From Gammaproteobacteria bacterium (lineage in GTDB: Bacteria > Pseudomonadota > Gammaproteobacteria > Pseudomonadales > Ketobacteraceae): a DNA stretch of 64,000 nt. The translations under genes were made by a program, and so were the position numbers. Below the pieces are notes generated by a model. That model saw only the letters and a list, made by a program, of their open reading frames with translations. It did not search any database and was not told where the DNA came from. Of this stretch, positions 8,889 through 17,906 are shown one piece after another. Position 1 is the first letter of the stretch; each line of letters starts with the position of its first letter. Location of the stretch: the NCBI GenBank assembly GCA_013178375.1, contig JABLXQ010000021.1, positions 62,001 through 126,000 of the forward strand, read 5' to 3'.

Positions 8889-11519
8889 ATGGAAAGCAGA
8901 CGTGACATGGCTGGGATCTGGCCGGGAAGGACATGGATTGGTGCGGTGGTTTCGCTGTTTCTGGGCCTGTGGCTGACCGCTTGTGGTGGTGGGGGTGGTG
9001 GTGGCGGTCATAGCGAAAACCGGGGTACTACTGAACCCATGGTGGTGATTAACGGCCAGGTGGCATTGGACGGTCAATCGATGGAGGGGGCCGCGATTAC
9101 CCTGAGCCGTATCGACGTGGCCCGCACGCCCATTTCTGAAAATGTAAAAGGTCAGCAGATTGTAGTGGATCTACCAGAGGGTAAACCGACGGTGGGCTCG
9201 CAGGGCGATCTTCAATTCCAGGTGCCTGCAAGTGCGTTGGTGGATGACCAGTTATACAGCGTGACAGTGGCCTGCCTGCCGGTGAGAGGACGTTGCTCTA
9301 TGCAAATGCCAGTGCATGTTGTGCTGAGTGGAGCACGGTTGCAGCAGGGTGGATGGAAATTGAATGTTCCAACGGAAGTTGCTTACCAGCGGCTGGCCTA
9401 CTACGTGGCGGCGCGCTTCAATGAGTCTGATTTGAAGCAGGAAATGGATACGACAGCCAAGCTGCTGCTGAAAGCGGATGTGGATGGTTCGGGTGGGATT
9501 GATTATGAGGATTTAATCCAGTGGGATCCACTGGCACAGGACGCTGATAATGCACTGCTTCGGCCGGCGAATATGGTAGAGATTGGCAAATTGCTGCTGA
9601 ACGGTGCTGGGGTGAATGCGTTGTATTTGAAAACGCAGTCGGCATTGAGTGCAACGTTGGGTAGTTTGACCTTAGGAGAGCGTGGCGGGAAAAAAGTACT
9701 TGTTTATGGCAGCTTCGCGTATGTGGGTATGGACGGAATGGGGGTGCAGGTGTTCGATATACGCGATCCATTGAATCCCGTGCATGTAAGTACGCTGCTG
9801 GATTCTTTGCCTGCAAACGACTTTGTCGTGCATGAGGGTTACGCATACATCGTGAATTACACTGCACTGCATATATATGATGTGCATGATCCTGCAAACC
9901 CTGTTCGATTGTATAACGCTGCGCAATATTTTGCAGAACATGGTGCATACAAAATTCAAGCAGAAGCTGGTTATGCTTACATTTGTAAGGGTGACATAAT
10001 TCAAGTAGTCGACATACGCAATCCGCTCGTACCGGTCATTTCGGATGAAGAGTGGCGTATTCCTTGTAAAGATCTAGTAGTGAGGGACGGTGTGGCGATC
10101 GTATCGCACGGGCCTATTATAGGAGAGCAAAGTGTTGATTTTTACAAATTAAATGGTCCGAATTTTCCGGTGCGGATTGGAGGTATGGATTTTGATGGTG
10201 AGAACAATGGTGTATGTGTTGATAACGGACGGGTTTATGTCCTTAAAGAGGTGTCCGAGGGATACGGCTACACGGATCAGTTGGGTATTGTCGACTTAAC
10301 GGTTAGCGGCGATATTTATGAACGGTTCTCATACCCCCTGCCAACGTATGGCTCTTACAGCGATCTTTTTTGTCGGGACGGACGAGTACAAGTATTAAGT
10401 CTTGAAGGAGTGACATCTGTCAATCTACGGGATCTGACAAATCCTATTATCGAACCTTTTTTGAATCTTGATGTTGAAAATAACAGTATGGGGCAGGTGG
10501 GTCTGCGGTCGGTTTTTTCACAGGGAAAGTATCTTTACGTGGCAGGGACATACTTAAAAATTTTGAGTGATATTGGGGGGGCGGTTCCACTCTTGCAGGA
10601 AGTCACAACCAATGGTGCTCCTATAATCGGTGCTGCGAAGGGGAATTTGTTGTATTGCATGAGCAATGCCTTGCAATTAAATTCCACGGATTTTTCAACT
10701 ACGGCGTGGCCGGTCGAATTAGGGCGCTTGGATTTGGCGCCAACGACTTTACCCTTCGGGCTATGGCTGGACGGTTCATATCTTTATGGGCAGAGGTTTG
10801 ATCTTAATACATTTGAGACGTCCTATTGGTATTCTCAGGTTGATCCGCTGGGTGGATTGGTTGGGTATTCCAAGATTGATTTCCCTTTAAACATCAAGAG
10901 CGATCCAAGAATTCACGGGTTTATTGCGTTTTATGTGAAAAATTCAGTGGGGTACGTCGCTGATGAAACTGGGTTGAATTTGTTTGGCATGGAAGATCCT
11001 AGTGCGCCTGTATTAGAAGGTCGAGTCGAACTTGGCAGCGCTGCCGTTGCAATGACAGTTGCAGACGGCTTTGCTTACCTGCGCGGATTGGATGGTCTAC
11101 AGGTGGTGGACGTAAGGAATGTCAGGGCTCCACGTTTAGTGGCAAGCATTGCTTTGCAAATGGAAGACTATATGGGGTTTGACGTTGAGTATTTTAATCA
11201 TCATCTCTTTCTGACGACCGAGAAGCGAGGGGTGGTGATTGTGGATGTGAATAAACCCGATGCTCCGCGAGTTGTGCGCAGCCTGCCAACGACCACTCGT
11301 GTTCAGTCTTTACAGGTTGCTGGCCAATTCTTGTATATGGCTTCCTCTTTAGAGCGCAATGGCGTCGAAATTGCGAGTGTCGCTGATCCATCCCAGCCCC
11401 TCATGCTGGGGGAAGCACGAACTAAAGGTGCAATCATTAATATTGCTTTGGGATCTTCGCTGCTCTTTGCGTTAACATCCTACGGCGTAGAAATCCTGCC
11501 GCTTCTTCCTGCTAATTAA
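8889..11519 (+). CDS. Large lipoprotein with LVIVD-type beta-propeller repeats
   Basis: The 876-residue product has a lipoprotein signal: a hydrophobic stretch ending L-T-A-C with the lipidated cysteine at residue 32, followed by a run of glycines. Around residues 196-208 the sequence DVDGSGGIDYED resembles a calcium-binding EF-hand/dockerin loop. From about residue 270 onward, units of the form (V/I)-x-(V/I)-x-D-(V/I)-x-(D/N)-P-x-x-P-V recur (VQVFDIRDPLNPV, LHIYDVHDPANPV, IQVVDIRNPLVPV, VVIVDVNKPDAPR), typical of LVIVD/beta-propeller surface proteins. Start ATG 8889 is chosen because GGGAG sits 5 bases upstream; GTG 8883 is in frame. Bases 9700-11500 are visibly AT-richer than neighbours, hinting at horizontal origin. 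The barrel protein gene follows after 18 bp. Ligand and role are unknown. Confidence 0.8.
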   Translation: MESRRDMAGIWPGRTWIGAVVSLFLGLWLTACGGGGGGGGHSENRGTTEPMVVINGQVALDGQSMEGAAITLSRIDVARTPISENVKGQQIVVDLPEGKPTVGSQGDLQFQVPASALVDDQLYSVTVACLPVRGRCSMQMPVHVVLSGARLQQGGWKLNVPTEVAYQRLAYYVAARFNESDLKQEMDTTAKLLLKADVDGSGGIDYEDLIQWDPLAQDADNALLRPANMVEIGKLLLNGAGVNALYLKTQSALSATLGSLTLGERGGKKVLVYGSFAYVGMDGMGVQVFDIRDPLNPVHVSTLLDSLPANDFVVHEGYAYIVNYTALHIYDVHDPANPVRLYNAAQYFAEHGAYKIQAEAGYAYICKGDIIQVVDIRNPLVPVISDEEWRIPCKDLVVRDGVAIVSHGPIIGEQSVDFYKLNGPNFPVRIGGMDFDGENNGVCVDNGRVYVLKEVSEGYGYTDQLGIVDLTVSGDIYERFSYPLPTYGSYSDLFCRDGRVQVLSLEGVTSVNLRDLTNPIIEPFLNLDVENNSMGQVGLRSVFSQGKYLYVAGTYLKILSDIGGAVPLLQEVTTNGAPIIGAAKGNLLYCMSNALQLNSTDFSTTAWPVELGRLDLAPTTLPFGLWLDGSYLYGQRFDLNTFETSYWYSQVDPLGGLVGYSKIDFPLNIKSDPRIHGFIAFYVKNSVGYVADETGLNLFGMEDPSAPVLEGRVELGSAAVAMTVADGFAYLRGLDGLQVVDVRNVRAPRLVASIALQMEDYMGFDVEYFNHHLFLTTEKRGVVIVDVNKPDAPRVVRSLPTTTRVQSLQVAGQFLYMASSLERNGVEIASVADPSQPLMLGEARTKGAIINIALGSSLLFALTSYGVEILPLLPAN

Positions 11520-11537
11520 CCTAACCCGAGGTGAATC

Positions 11538-12383
11538 ATGCATCCCATCTCTCGCTTTCTCACAATCTCCATCGCCTGCGCAATCACTCCCTCCGCCCTG
11601 CTGGCTGCAGAAACCGGGTTCGTTGGCAGCGCAGGCATCCAGCTCAAGCAGCTCCAAATGGAACAGGAATTCAGCGGATTTATTAACAGAAAAGGTGATT
11701 TAACTGCGGCTCTGCCGGTGCTCAACCTGCAATTGGTTGGCTTTTACGACCAATACTACGTAGGCGCGAAAGTCGAAACCAATTTGGCGACGGATGAAGT
11801 GTCTTCCGATGTTCCCTTTACCACAGAAAACACCTCGCTCAATACTGAGGTGGAACGCAATGATTACAACCTGACTCTCGGCTATAAACCTACAGAGGAT
11901 CTGTCGCTGTTTGGTGGCTACATGAGTGGCGAGACTGAACTGACGCCGGGCGCGGTTTCCTGTGTTGATCCCAATTGTCCCAACACGGCCTCCACGATGG
12001 CGGCGGACGGTTTTGGCACTTACCGCCAGACCTACCAGGAAGAGGGATTCTTTTTCGGCGGCAGTTACGGCTGGACGCTGGGCCCGGGCAGGCTGAGTGC
12101 CAGTCTGGCCTACGCCATGATGGATGGCGAATATTCGGATAATTATCGCGATGGGGTGGGCCCCCGCGAGTTCAAGTACGAAGGGGACAGTAACGGTATC
12201 AGCACCGCGCTCACCTGGGTGGCACCCCTCACCGAGTCGCTGGCCTACTATTTGGACGGGCGTTTTCAGCAATATGAAATGGACGCCGACGACAAATCCG
12301 GAGTCCCTGTTTTTGCTGGCAGCAGTGTGGAGACGGTGGAACGTATTCTGGGTATTACCGCCGGCGTGCAGATGATGTTCTGA
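11538..12383 (+). CDS. Predicted outer-membrane beta-barrel protein
   Basis: A 281-residue protein with a Sec signal peptide (about residues 1-24, ending ALLAAE), alternating amphipathic strands rich in Tyr/Gly, and a final Phe (QMMF), as expected of an outer-membrane barrel recognised by BamA. A GAGGTGA ribosome site lies just upstream. The 18-bp spacing suggests co-expression with the LVIVD lipoprotein, so the two may form a surface complex (inference). I do not recognise a specific family. Its stop lies 4 bp from the end of the convergent kinase gene. Confidence 0.7.
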   Translation: MHPISRFLTISIACAITPSALLAAETGFVGSAGIQLKQLQMEQEFSGFINRKGDLTAALPVLNLQLVGFYDQYYVGAKVETNLATDEVSSDVPFTTENTSLNTEVERNDYNLTLGYKPTEDLSLFGGYMSGETELTPGAVSCVDPNCPNTASTMAADGFGTYRQTYQEEGFFFGGSYGWTLGPGRLSASLAYAMMDGEYSDNYRDGVGPREFKYEGDSNGISTALTWVAPLTESLAYYLDGRFQQYEMDADDKSGVPVFAGSSVETVERILGITAGVQMMF

Positions 12384-12387
12384 GCGA

Positions 12388-14568
12388 TCAGAACGAGCCG
12401 AAGGTGCGTACGCGGGGTTTGGCCGGCGGTGTTTCTTCCCCGCTCTTTTCTGTTTTTTCCTGCGTCGGTTGCGGTGTTGGTGGCGCCGTTGTCGGAGCAG
12501 CGGTGGTGGCTGGTGTTTCCGCCGCAATCGCACCCTCTGGCGCCTTTGCCGTTTCCGGTTGCACTGCTGGCGGCTGAACGGTTTCGGTTGCCGTTGCCGC
12601 CGGCCGGACTTTTTGCTGTTGCCGCCCGGCGATCTGCAGTTGCTTGCGTTCGATGGCGTCAGCGAGGGAAGCCGCTGCTGTGGGGGCGACGAAGGCAGCT
12701 TCCGCCTGATGCAGCCATTGACGCGCGCTGGCGAGTTTTCCCTGTGCGATCTGCTGCTGAATCCGGTCGGTGTAGGCGCTGGCGATCTGCTGGCGGTAAC
12801 GGGCGGCCTGTTCTTCCAGTAGCTGGATGGCCATGGCATCGCGCGTCAGTCCGGCGGCGTTGAGCAGGGCGTCCCGGGCCTGGGCCGGCTGTTCCTGTGC
12901 TGTCGCCAGCTGGCGCTTGATGTTCTGTTCAATTCCCGCAAGCCGGATCAGGCGTTCCCGGTTTGCTGCTTCTGCCTGACGCGCACTGTCGTATCCTGAT
13001 TGCAGGTCTGCCGCCGCGTCGCGGGACAGGCTTGCGATCAGGGTCAGGTGGGCAGGCACGGCATCCAGCTGATTGCTGTCCAGTTGGGCGCGGGTGTGCG
13101 CCACTTGCTTCTGCAGTACGCGCTCCAGGCCGGCAGTGGCTTCAACGTGGCCGGGCGCCAGTTGCAGCACCTGATTCAGGCGCGCCACCAGCTGCTGCTG
13201 AGCCATCAGGTTGCCCGGTTCCGCCGACATGAGCGCGCGGGCGGCCTGTAACTGCTGATCGATGACGCGGGTGATGCGGTCGGATTCGTTTACGGGGGCG
13301 GCGGCGGTTGTTGTTGCCTCAGGTTGCGGAGTCGGCGTGGCTGCATCGGCCTGGGTGCGGGCGGGTTTCGGCGCCAGGAATCCGGGGGCCAGCGTAAGGT
13401 AGCCCGCCGGTAACCCGATGACCGTCACTGCACCCGCCAGAGCCCAGGCTTTGCGCGCGTGCTTCCAGCGCACCTCGGGCAGGCTGACGTCCGAGTCGCT
13501 GGCGTGAACGGATGATGGCTGTGGTGGCTGCTGCGCCGGGGCTGGCACCTGCTCGCCCAGGTGATCTGCTGCGGGGGTGGCATCCGGGTGCAGGCCCGCA
13601 GGCCCCGACATCAGTAGCGTGCTTTCTCCCGGCGCCCGTATCCCTCGGGCCAGTTCCTGCTCCGGCAGAGTCGCCGCCAGACGTGCCAGTGCTTCCCGCA
13701 CATCGTTGCCGCGATTGAAGCGGTCTTTCGGCTCCTTGGCCAGCAGCTGGTTGAGCACCGGCTGAAACGCGGACACGGCCAGCGGCAGGGGCGGCGGCGG
13801 CGAATGCACGTGCGCGAACAGGTACATCTGGAACCCTTTCATCGCATCGTACTGGCGGAAATCGAACGGCCGCGTGCCGGTTAGGATTTCGTACAGCACG
13901 ATCCCCAGGCTGTACAGATCGCTGCGGCCATCAATCACCTTGCCCGACGGCTGGGCCTGCTCGGGGCTCATGTAGGCGCCGGTGCCGAAGGGGATGCCCT
14001 GGCTGGTGATGGTGGTATTGGATTCGCTTTCCTTGGCAATGCCGAAATCGAGAATGCAGAGGGAGCCGTCTTCCCGGAACAGGATGTTGTCCGGCTTGAT
14101 ATCCCGGTGCACGTAGCCTTTCTCGCTGGCGAAATCCAGGCCGGCGGCGATCTGCTGGGTGATCTGGATAGCATCGCGCACAGTGATGGTCTGGGTTTTC
14201 AGGCGCTGGGCCAAGGTGCCGCCCCTGATGTATTCCATGACGATGTAGCCAACGCCCTCGTGGGTGCCCCAGTCGAACACGGGCACCACGTTGGGGTGGG
14301 ACAGCTCCGCCAGGCGGCGGGCCTCGTCCAGGAAGCGGTCTTTCCAGCGGGCGTTGCTTTGCAGATGGTGGGCCAGGATCTTGATCGCCACTTCGCGGCC
14401 GGTGGATTCCTGGCGGCCGAGAAAGACGCTGGCCATGCCGCCTTCGCCCAGTTTTTTCAGCAGTTTGAAGCGGGGGATGACCGGAAGTTCGGCGTCGGGT
14501 GCCGGACGGCGCGATAACCTGCGTAGCCACGCCAGCAAGAACAGGTTACTTCGCTCTTTGGCAGACAT
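12388..14568 (-). CDS. Membrane-anchored Ser/Thr protein kinase (Hanks type)
   Basis: The 726-residue product has a complete eukaryotic-like kinase domain at about residues 33-300: Gly loop GEGGMASV (41-48), ATP-binding K63 in AIKIL, catalytic loop HRDIKPDN (154-161), DFG (174-176) and GTGAYMSPEQ in the activation segment. A single membrane segment (about 374-394) follows a Pro-rich linker. The remaining 330 residues are helical, Gln/Ala-rich and probably periplasmic, ending in a low-complexity Thr/Pro/Ala tail; no PASTA domains are seen. A longer frame reaches 14766, but ATG 14568 is preferred because upstream residues look non-coding and overlap the pmbA leader. It is divergent from pmbA. 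Substrates are unknown; the adjacent envelope proteins are candidates. Confidence 0.9.
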   Translation of the reverse strand: MSAKERSNLFLLAWLRRLSRRPAPDAELPVIPRFKLLKKLGEGGMASVFLGRQESTGREVAIKILAHHLQSNARWKDRFLDEARRLAELSHPNVVPVFDWGTHEGVGYIVMEYIRGGTLAQRLKTQTITVRDAIQITQQIAAGLDFASEKGYVHRDIKPDNILFREDGSLCILDFGIAKESESNTTITSQGIPFGTGAYMSPEQAQPSGKVIDGRSDLYSLGIVLYEILTGTRPFDFRQYDAMKGFQMYLFAHVHSPPPPLPLAVSAFQPVLNQLLAKEPKDRFNRGNDVREALARLAATLPEQELARGIRAPGESTLLMSGPAGLHPDATPAADHLGEQVPAPAQQPPQPSSVHASDSDVSLPEVRWKHARKAWALAGAVTVIGLPAGYLTLAPGFLAPKPARTQADAATPTPQPEATTTAAAPVNESDRITRVIDQQLQAARALMSAEPGNLMAQQQLVARLNQVLQLAPGHVEATAGLERVLQKQVAHTRAQLDSNQLDAVPAHLTLIASLSRDAAADLQSGYDSARQAEAANRERLIRLAGIEQNIKRQLATAQEQPAQARDALLNAAGLTRDAMAIQLLEEQAARYRQQIASAYTDRIQQQIAQGKLASARQWLHQAEAAFVAPTAAASLADAIERKQLQIAGRQQQKVRPAATATETVQPPAVQPETAKAPEGAIAAETPATTAAPTTAPPTPQPTQEKTEKSGEETPPAKPRVRTFGSF

Positions 14569-14751
14569 CAGGCCAACACCATTGCTATTATTCCGGGGAT
14601 TACAGGCTTGCACGCGCGGTTGCTCAGGGCAGCCATGGTACCACCAATTCCCGGCGGAATGCAGGGTGTGGTCCACTGGCGCTGCCAGCCGTTCACAGCC
14701 CCTTCCATTGCAGGTTGCTTCGCCGGTCCGACGGCTAAGGATTCCCATCTC

Positions 14752-16077
14752 ATGAATATCACCCACGATCAGCAGCAGTTGCGTGACTGCATCACCCAGG
14801 CGCTGGAGCTGGCGGGCAAGGCAGGTGCCAGTGCCGAAGTGGGTGTGTACCAGGACCAGGGGCTACTGACCTCGGTGCGGCAGGGGCAGGTGGACAAGGT
14901 GGAGTTCACCCGCAACCACGGTTTTGCCGTCACCGTGTACCGGGGGCGCAGCAAGGGGCATGCATCGAGTTCGGATTTCAGCCCGGCCGCCATTGCGCAG
15001 ACAGTGCAGGCGGCCCTCGACATCGCCCGTTTCACGGCGGAAGACCCCTGCGGCGGGCTGGCGGATGCCGACCAGATGGCGCGGTCCATTCCGGACCTGG
15101 ATCTGTACCATCCCTGGGATCTGCAGCCGCCACACGCCATCGAGCTGGCGCGGCAGTGCGAGGCGGCGGGTCTGCAGGCGCATCCCGCCATTGCCAATAG
15201 CGACGGTGCCAGCGTGGCCAGTGGCGAATCGCTGCGGGGTTACGGCAACAGTCATGGCCTAGTGGTGGTCTATCCGCAATCGCGCCATGCCGTCAGTTGC
15301 GCCCTGATCGCCAAACAGGGGGACAAGATGGAGCGGGGCGGCTGGTCGTTCAGCCACCGGGATTCCCGCGCCCTGCCGGCGGTGGACAGCATCGGCATAC
15401 GGGCGGCGGAACGGGCCAGCCGGCGCCTGGGCAGCCGCAGCGTGCCCACCTGCGATGTGCCGGTCCTGTTCGCGGCGGAAATCGCAGGCGGGCTGCTGGG
15501 GCATTTCATCAGCGCCATTTCCGGCGGCAACCTCTACCGGCATGCCTCGTTTCTGGAAGGGGCGCTGGGGCAGCGTGTCTTCCCGTCCTGGATGAGCATC
15601 AGCGAGCATCCGTTGCTGCCCTGCGAAGTCGGCAGCGCGCCGGTGGATGGCGATGGCCTGCCCACATCGGAAAAAGCCTTCGTCCGCGACGGCGAGCTGG
15701 CCAGTTATGTGTTGGGCACTTACTCCGCCCGCAAACTGGGGCTACGCAGCACGGCCAATGCCGGCGGCGTGCGCAATTTGCGCTGTACCTCCACCCACAG
15801 CCTGGACGATCTGCTGCGGCAAATGGGCACCGGTCTGCTGGTGACGGATGTCATGGGGCAGGGCATCAACATTCTTACGGGCGATTATTCCCGGGGCGCG
15901 GCGGGATTCTGGGTGGAGAACGGCACGATCCAGTTTCCGGTATCCGAGATCACCATTGCCGGTAATCTGAAATCCATGTTCGGGAATCTGGTGGGCGTAG
16001 GTACGGATATCGATAACCGTGGCAACGTGCAGACCGGCTCGATCCTGTTGGCATCGATGAAGGTGGGCGGGAAATAA
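14752..16077 (+). CDS. pmbA: Metalloprotease subunit PmbA/TldE
   Basis: The 441-residue protein (E. coli PmbA 450) belongs to the TldE half of the TldD/TldE protease, which lacks the HExxxH motif. Recognisable segments include VEFTRNHGFAVTVYRGRSKGHASS near residues 45-70 (quoted in part as GFAVTVYRGRSKG), VPVLFAAEIAGGLLGHF and the C-terminal GDYSRGAAGFWVENG. ATG 14752 gives the family-typical start; an upstream in-frame ATG at 14608 would overlap the leader of the divergent kinase. It acts with TldD (6554-7999) in the cytoplasm. Confidence 0.95.
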   Translation: MNITHDQQQLRDCITQALELAGKAGASAEVGVYQDQGLLTSVRQGQVDKVEFTRNHGFAVTVYRGRSKGHASSSDFSPAAIAQTVQAALDIARFTAEDPCGGLADADQMARSIPDLDLYHPWDLQPPHAIELARQCEAAGLQAHPAIANSDGASVASGESLRGYGNSHGLVVVYPQSRHAVSCALIAKQGDKMERGGWSFSHRDSRALPAVDSIGIRAAERASRRLGSRSVPTCDVPVLFAAEIAGGLLGHFISAISGGNLYRHASFLEGALGQRVFPSWMSISEHPLLPCEVGSAPVDGDGLPTSEKAFVRDGELASYVLGTYSARKLGLRSTANAGGVRNLRCTSTHSLDDLLRQMGTGLLVTDVMGQGINILTGDYSRGAAGFWVENGTIQFPVSEITIAGNLKSMFGNLVGVGTDIDNRGNVQTGSILLASMKVGGK

Positions 16078-16092
16078 CGACAGCTGTACAAG

Positions 16093-16122
16093 AAAAAAGC
16101 CCCGGGTTGTTACGCCCGGGGC
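16093..16122 (-). terminator. Rho-independent terminator of the porin/binding-protein cluster
   Basis: An 8-bp GC stem (GCCCCGGG at 16099-16106 paired with CCCGGGGC at 16115-16122) is followed, on the minus strand, by a run of six T (plus-strand A run 16093-16098). It lies 42 bp past the stop of the last minus-strand gene. On the plus strand there is no T run, so it is not an obvious pmbA terminator. Confidence 0.85.
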
Positions 16123-16163
16123 CGATCAACATAAAACAGGATCGCTAAAAGTCGGAAACAAAC

Positions 16164-16586
16164 TTAAAATTTCGCTACTACCTTCACGGTAGCATCCGCC
16201 GCTGCGGCATCGATGAAGCCGATGGTATCGGGATTGCGTGCCACCATGTCCTTCACTTCCGCGTCAGTTTCCACCACCTTGGGTGGTACACCCTTGCCGG
16301 TGAAAATCAGGCGCGACCAGTAAGACTTCATTTGAGCCTCGTCCTTGTCGATCACCTTGGAGACGAATTCCACCCGGGTGGGCGAGCCCTCGGGACGATC
16401 CAGCGGAATTGCGTTTTTGCCGCCAGGGAAGGTTTTGGTTTTGGCCAGGTAAAGGGCAGAGATATCATCCTTCGTGATGGTGTCGCCATTGGCGGGATTT
16501 ACGATCACTGCGATTTCTGCCTGAGCGGCCCCGGCCAACAGGCTCAGCAGGGAAGCGCACAACAAACGTTTGGTGAAATGTTTCAT
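16164..16586 (-). CDS. Small PstS-like phosphate-binding protein, copy 1
   Basis: A 140-residue secreted protein with a signal peptide (about residues 1-23, ending AGAAQA) and a mature part resembling the N-terminal lobe of PstS-like substrate-binding proteins (IAVIVNPANG, then DISALYLAKTKTFPGGK and the SxVxFxSKV region). It is far shorter than true PstS (about 320 residues). ATG 16586 is fixed by a GGAGG site; a longer frame overlaps the porin. The mature part differs from copy 2 (17907-18329) at only 6 of about 118 positions although the signal peptides are unrelated. Lying 13 bp behind a porin gene suggests periplasmic ligand capture beside the pore (inference); the ligand is not established. 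Confidence 0.8.
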   Translation of the reverse strand: MKHFTKRLLCASLLSLLAGAAQAEIAVIVNPANGDTITKDDISALYLAKTKTFPGGKNAIPLDRPEGSPTRVEFVSKVIDKDEAQMKSYWSRLIFTGKGVPPKVVETDAEVKDMVARNPDTIGFIDAAAADATVKVVAKF

Positions 16587-16599
16587 ATTGGCTCCTCCC

Positions 16600-17835
16600 T
16601 TAGTAAACCAGGTCGATGGCGAAAGCGATGGCTTGTGGTTCCACTTCATTCACCTTGTCGTCCTGCTGGATGAATTCAAGTTTGGCAGCCGCAGACGGAT
16701 GGAAGTTGTAGCGCAGACCGACGCTGTATGTGTCTTGGTCCTGTTGAGACTGGCTGAAAACGGCGACAGTGCCACCATATAGCTGCTCATAACCCGCTCT
16801 CTCTGCGTCGCTCATGAAGGGTACAAACGGCGCCAGTACATCCAGCTGGTCGGTAATCCCCTCCTGGCCGCTCACATTCAGGTCTGATTCGTAGCCTTCC
16901 ACGGTAGCATAGGCAGTGAAATCACCGAATCGCACGCCACCGGAGACATACCAGCGCTTGCCCGGATCCTCCAGAAAGCTGTCGGCTATTCCCAGCTCGG
17001 TATATTCAGCGATCGCAAAAAACTGACCGGTGTCGATGGCCACTGCCACACCGTCAAACGATGCGCGGTCATTTTCAACCAGCATGTCATCGATAGCATC
17101 CTGGGATATCAGGGTTGTTCCGGGAGGAAACTCCAGGGAGCCCAATCCTGCTGCCAGGCCGCTTACCAGATCTGTCGTTATGGTCAGTTCCGATTCGGCG
17201 TGCACGATGCGCAATGTCAGCCAGTCGTAGTTCATGCTCCAGGCCAAGACCCAAACATCGCTGACACGCGTATCGGCGTCGCCTGTAGCGGTGGAAAGAG
17301 TAGTATCGGCGCGCCCACCCATCATGGACAGACGTGACGTCCAGCCGGCGATATCAGTTTGGTAATCCAGCGTTATACCGTCGGCGGAATCGAATCCCGC
17401 CAGGTTGTAAACACTGTCGGGCGGTGAGATCCAATGATAGGCATAGCCTACGTCAAGGACATCCGAGTACAGGAAATAGGGAATCCGTGAGCGCCCGAAT
17501 TTGGCAGTCCATTCGTTGTTGATTTCGTAAGACAGATAGGCCCAGTTGAACTTGGCATCGTAGTCGTCTGAGCCTTTTGCGATGATCTGCGCCGTAGCGG
17601 ACAGTTTATCTTGCAGATCGGCCCGCGCCTGGATGGCAAACAGGCTGTTTTCCTGAAAACTCATTTTTTCGTCAAAGCCCCGGAAATTGGTATCAGCCAA
17701 CTCATCCTTATCCAGAACCTGTCCTGCCACAAATGAAGCGAATCCATCGAAACGGAGTTCGGTGGCTATCGCCGGAGAAACAACAAGTGCAAGCGTTGAT
17801 AGAGCGAATCCAGATTTCAATATTTTATTTTTCAT
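16600..17835 (-). CDS. Predicted outer-membrane porin, copy 1
   Basis: The 411-residue product starts with a signal peptide (cleavage likely after residue 24, SPAIA-T) and continues with LRFDGFASFVAGQ, then alternating strands, and ends IDLVY with a terminal aromatic residue, as in BamA-assembled barrels. Acidic residues are frequent. It is paralogous to 18344-19534: the N-terminus, the central YAYHWISPPD segment, SQDAIDDML and the C-terminal DTYSxGLRY / AIDLVY blocks match, with divergence and indels between. It is the third gene of a four-gene minus-strand unit. Substrate specificity is not visible; the binding-protein neighbour hints at phosphate or another oxyanion. Confidence 0.82.
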   Translation of the reverse strand: MKNKILKSGFALSTLALVVSPAIATELRFDGFASFVAGQVLDKDELADTNFRGFDEKMSFQENSLFAIQARADLQDKLSATAQIIAKGSDDYDAKFNWAYLSYEINNEWTAKFGRSRIPYFLYSDVLDVGYAYHWISPPDSVYNLAGFDSADGITLDYQTDIAGWTSRLSMMGGRADTTLSTATGDADTRVSDVWVLAWSMNYDWLTLRIVHAESELTITTDLVSGLAAGLGSLEFPPGTTLISQDAIDDMLVENDRASFDGVAVAIDTGQFFAIAEYTELGIADSFLEDPGKRWYVSGGVRFGDFTAYATVEGYESDLNVSGQEGITDQLDVLAPFVPFMSDAERAGYEQLYGGTVAVFSQSQQDQDTYSVGLRYNFHPSAAAKLEFIQQDDKVNEVEPQAIAFAIDLVY

Positions 17836-17861
17836 ATGGGGTTTCCTGTTCGATATCTCTC

Positions 17862-17887
17862 AGCGGTTACATCCGCATGTAACCGCT
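17862..17887. repeat. Intercistronic stem-loop between binding-protein copy 2 and porin copy 1
   Basis: A perfect 11-bp inverted repeat (AGCGGTTACAT at 17862-17872; its complement at 17877-17887) encloses a 4-base loop. No T run follows on either strand, so it is more likely a 3'-end-stabilising or processing hairpin that separates the two duplicated modules in one mRNA, or an operator, than a terminator. Confidence 0.7.
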
Positions 17888-17906
17888 TGCAGGCACGAAA
17901 ATGTCG

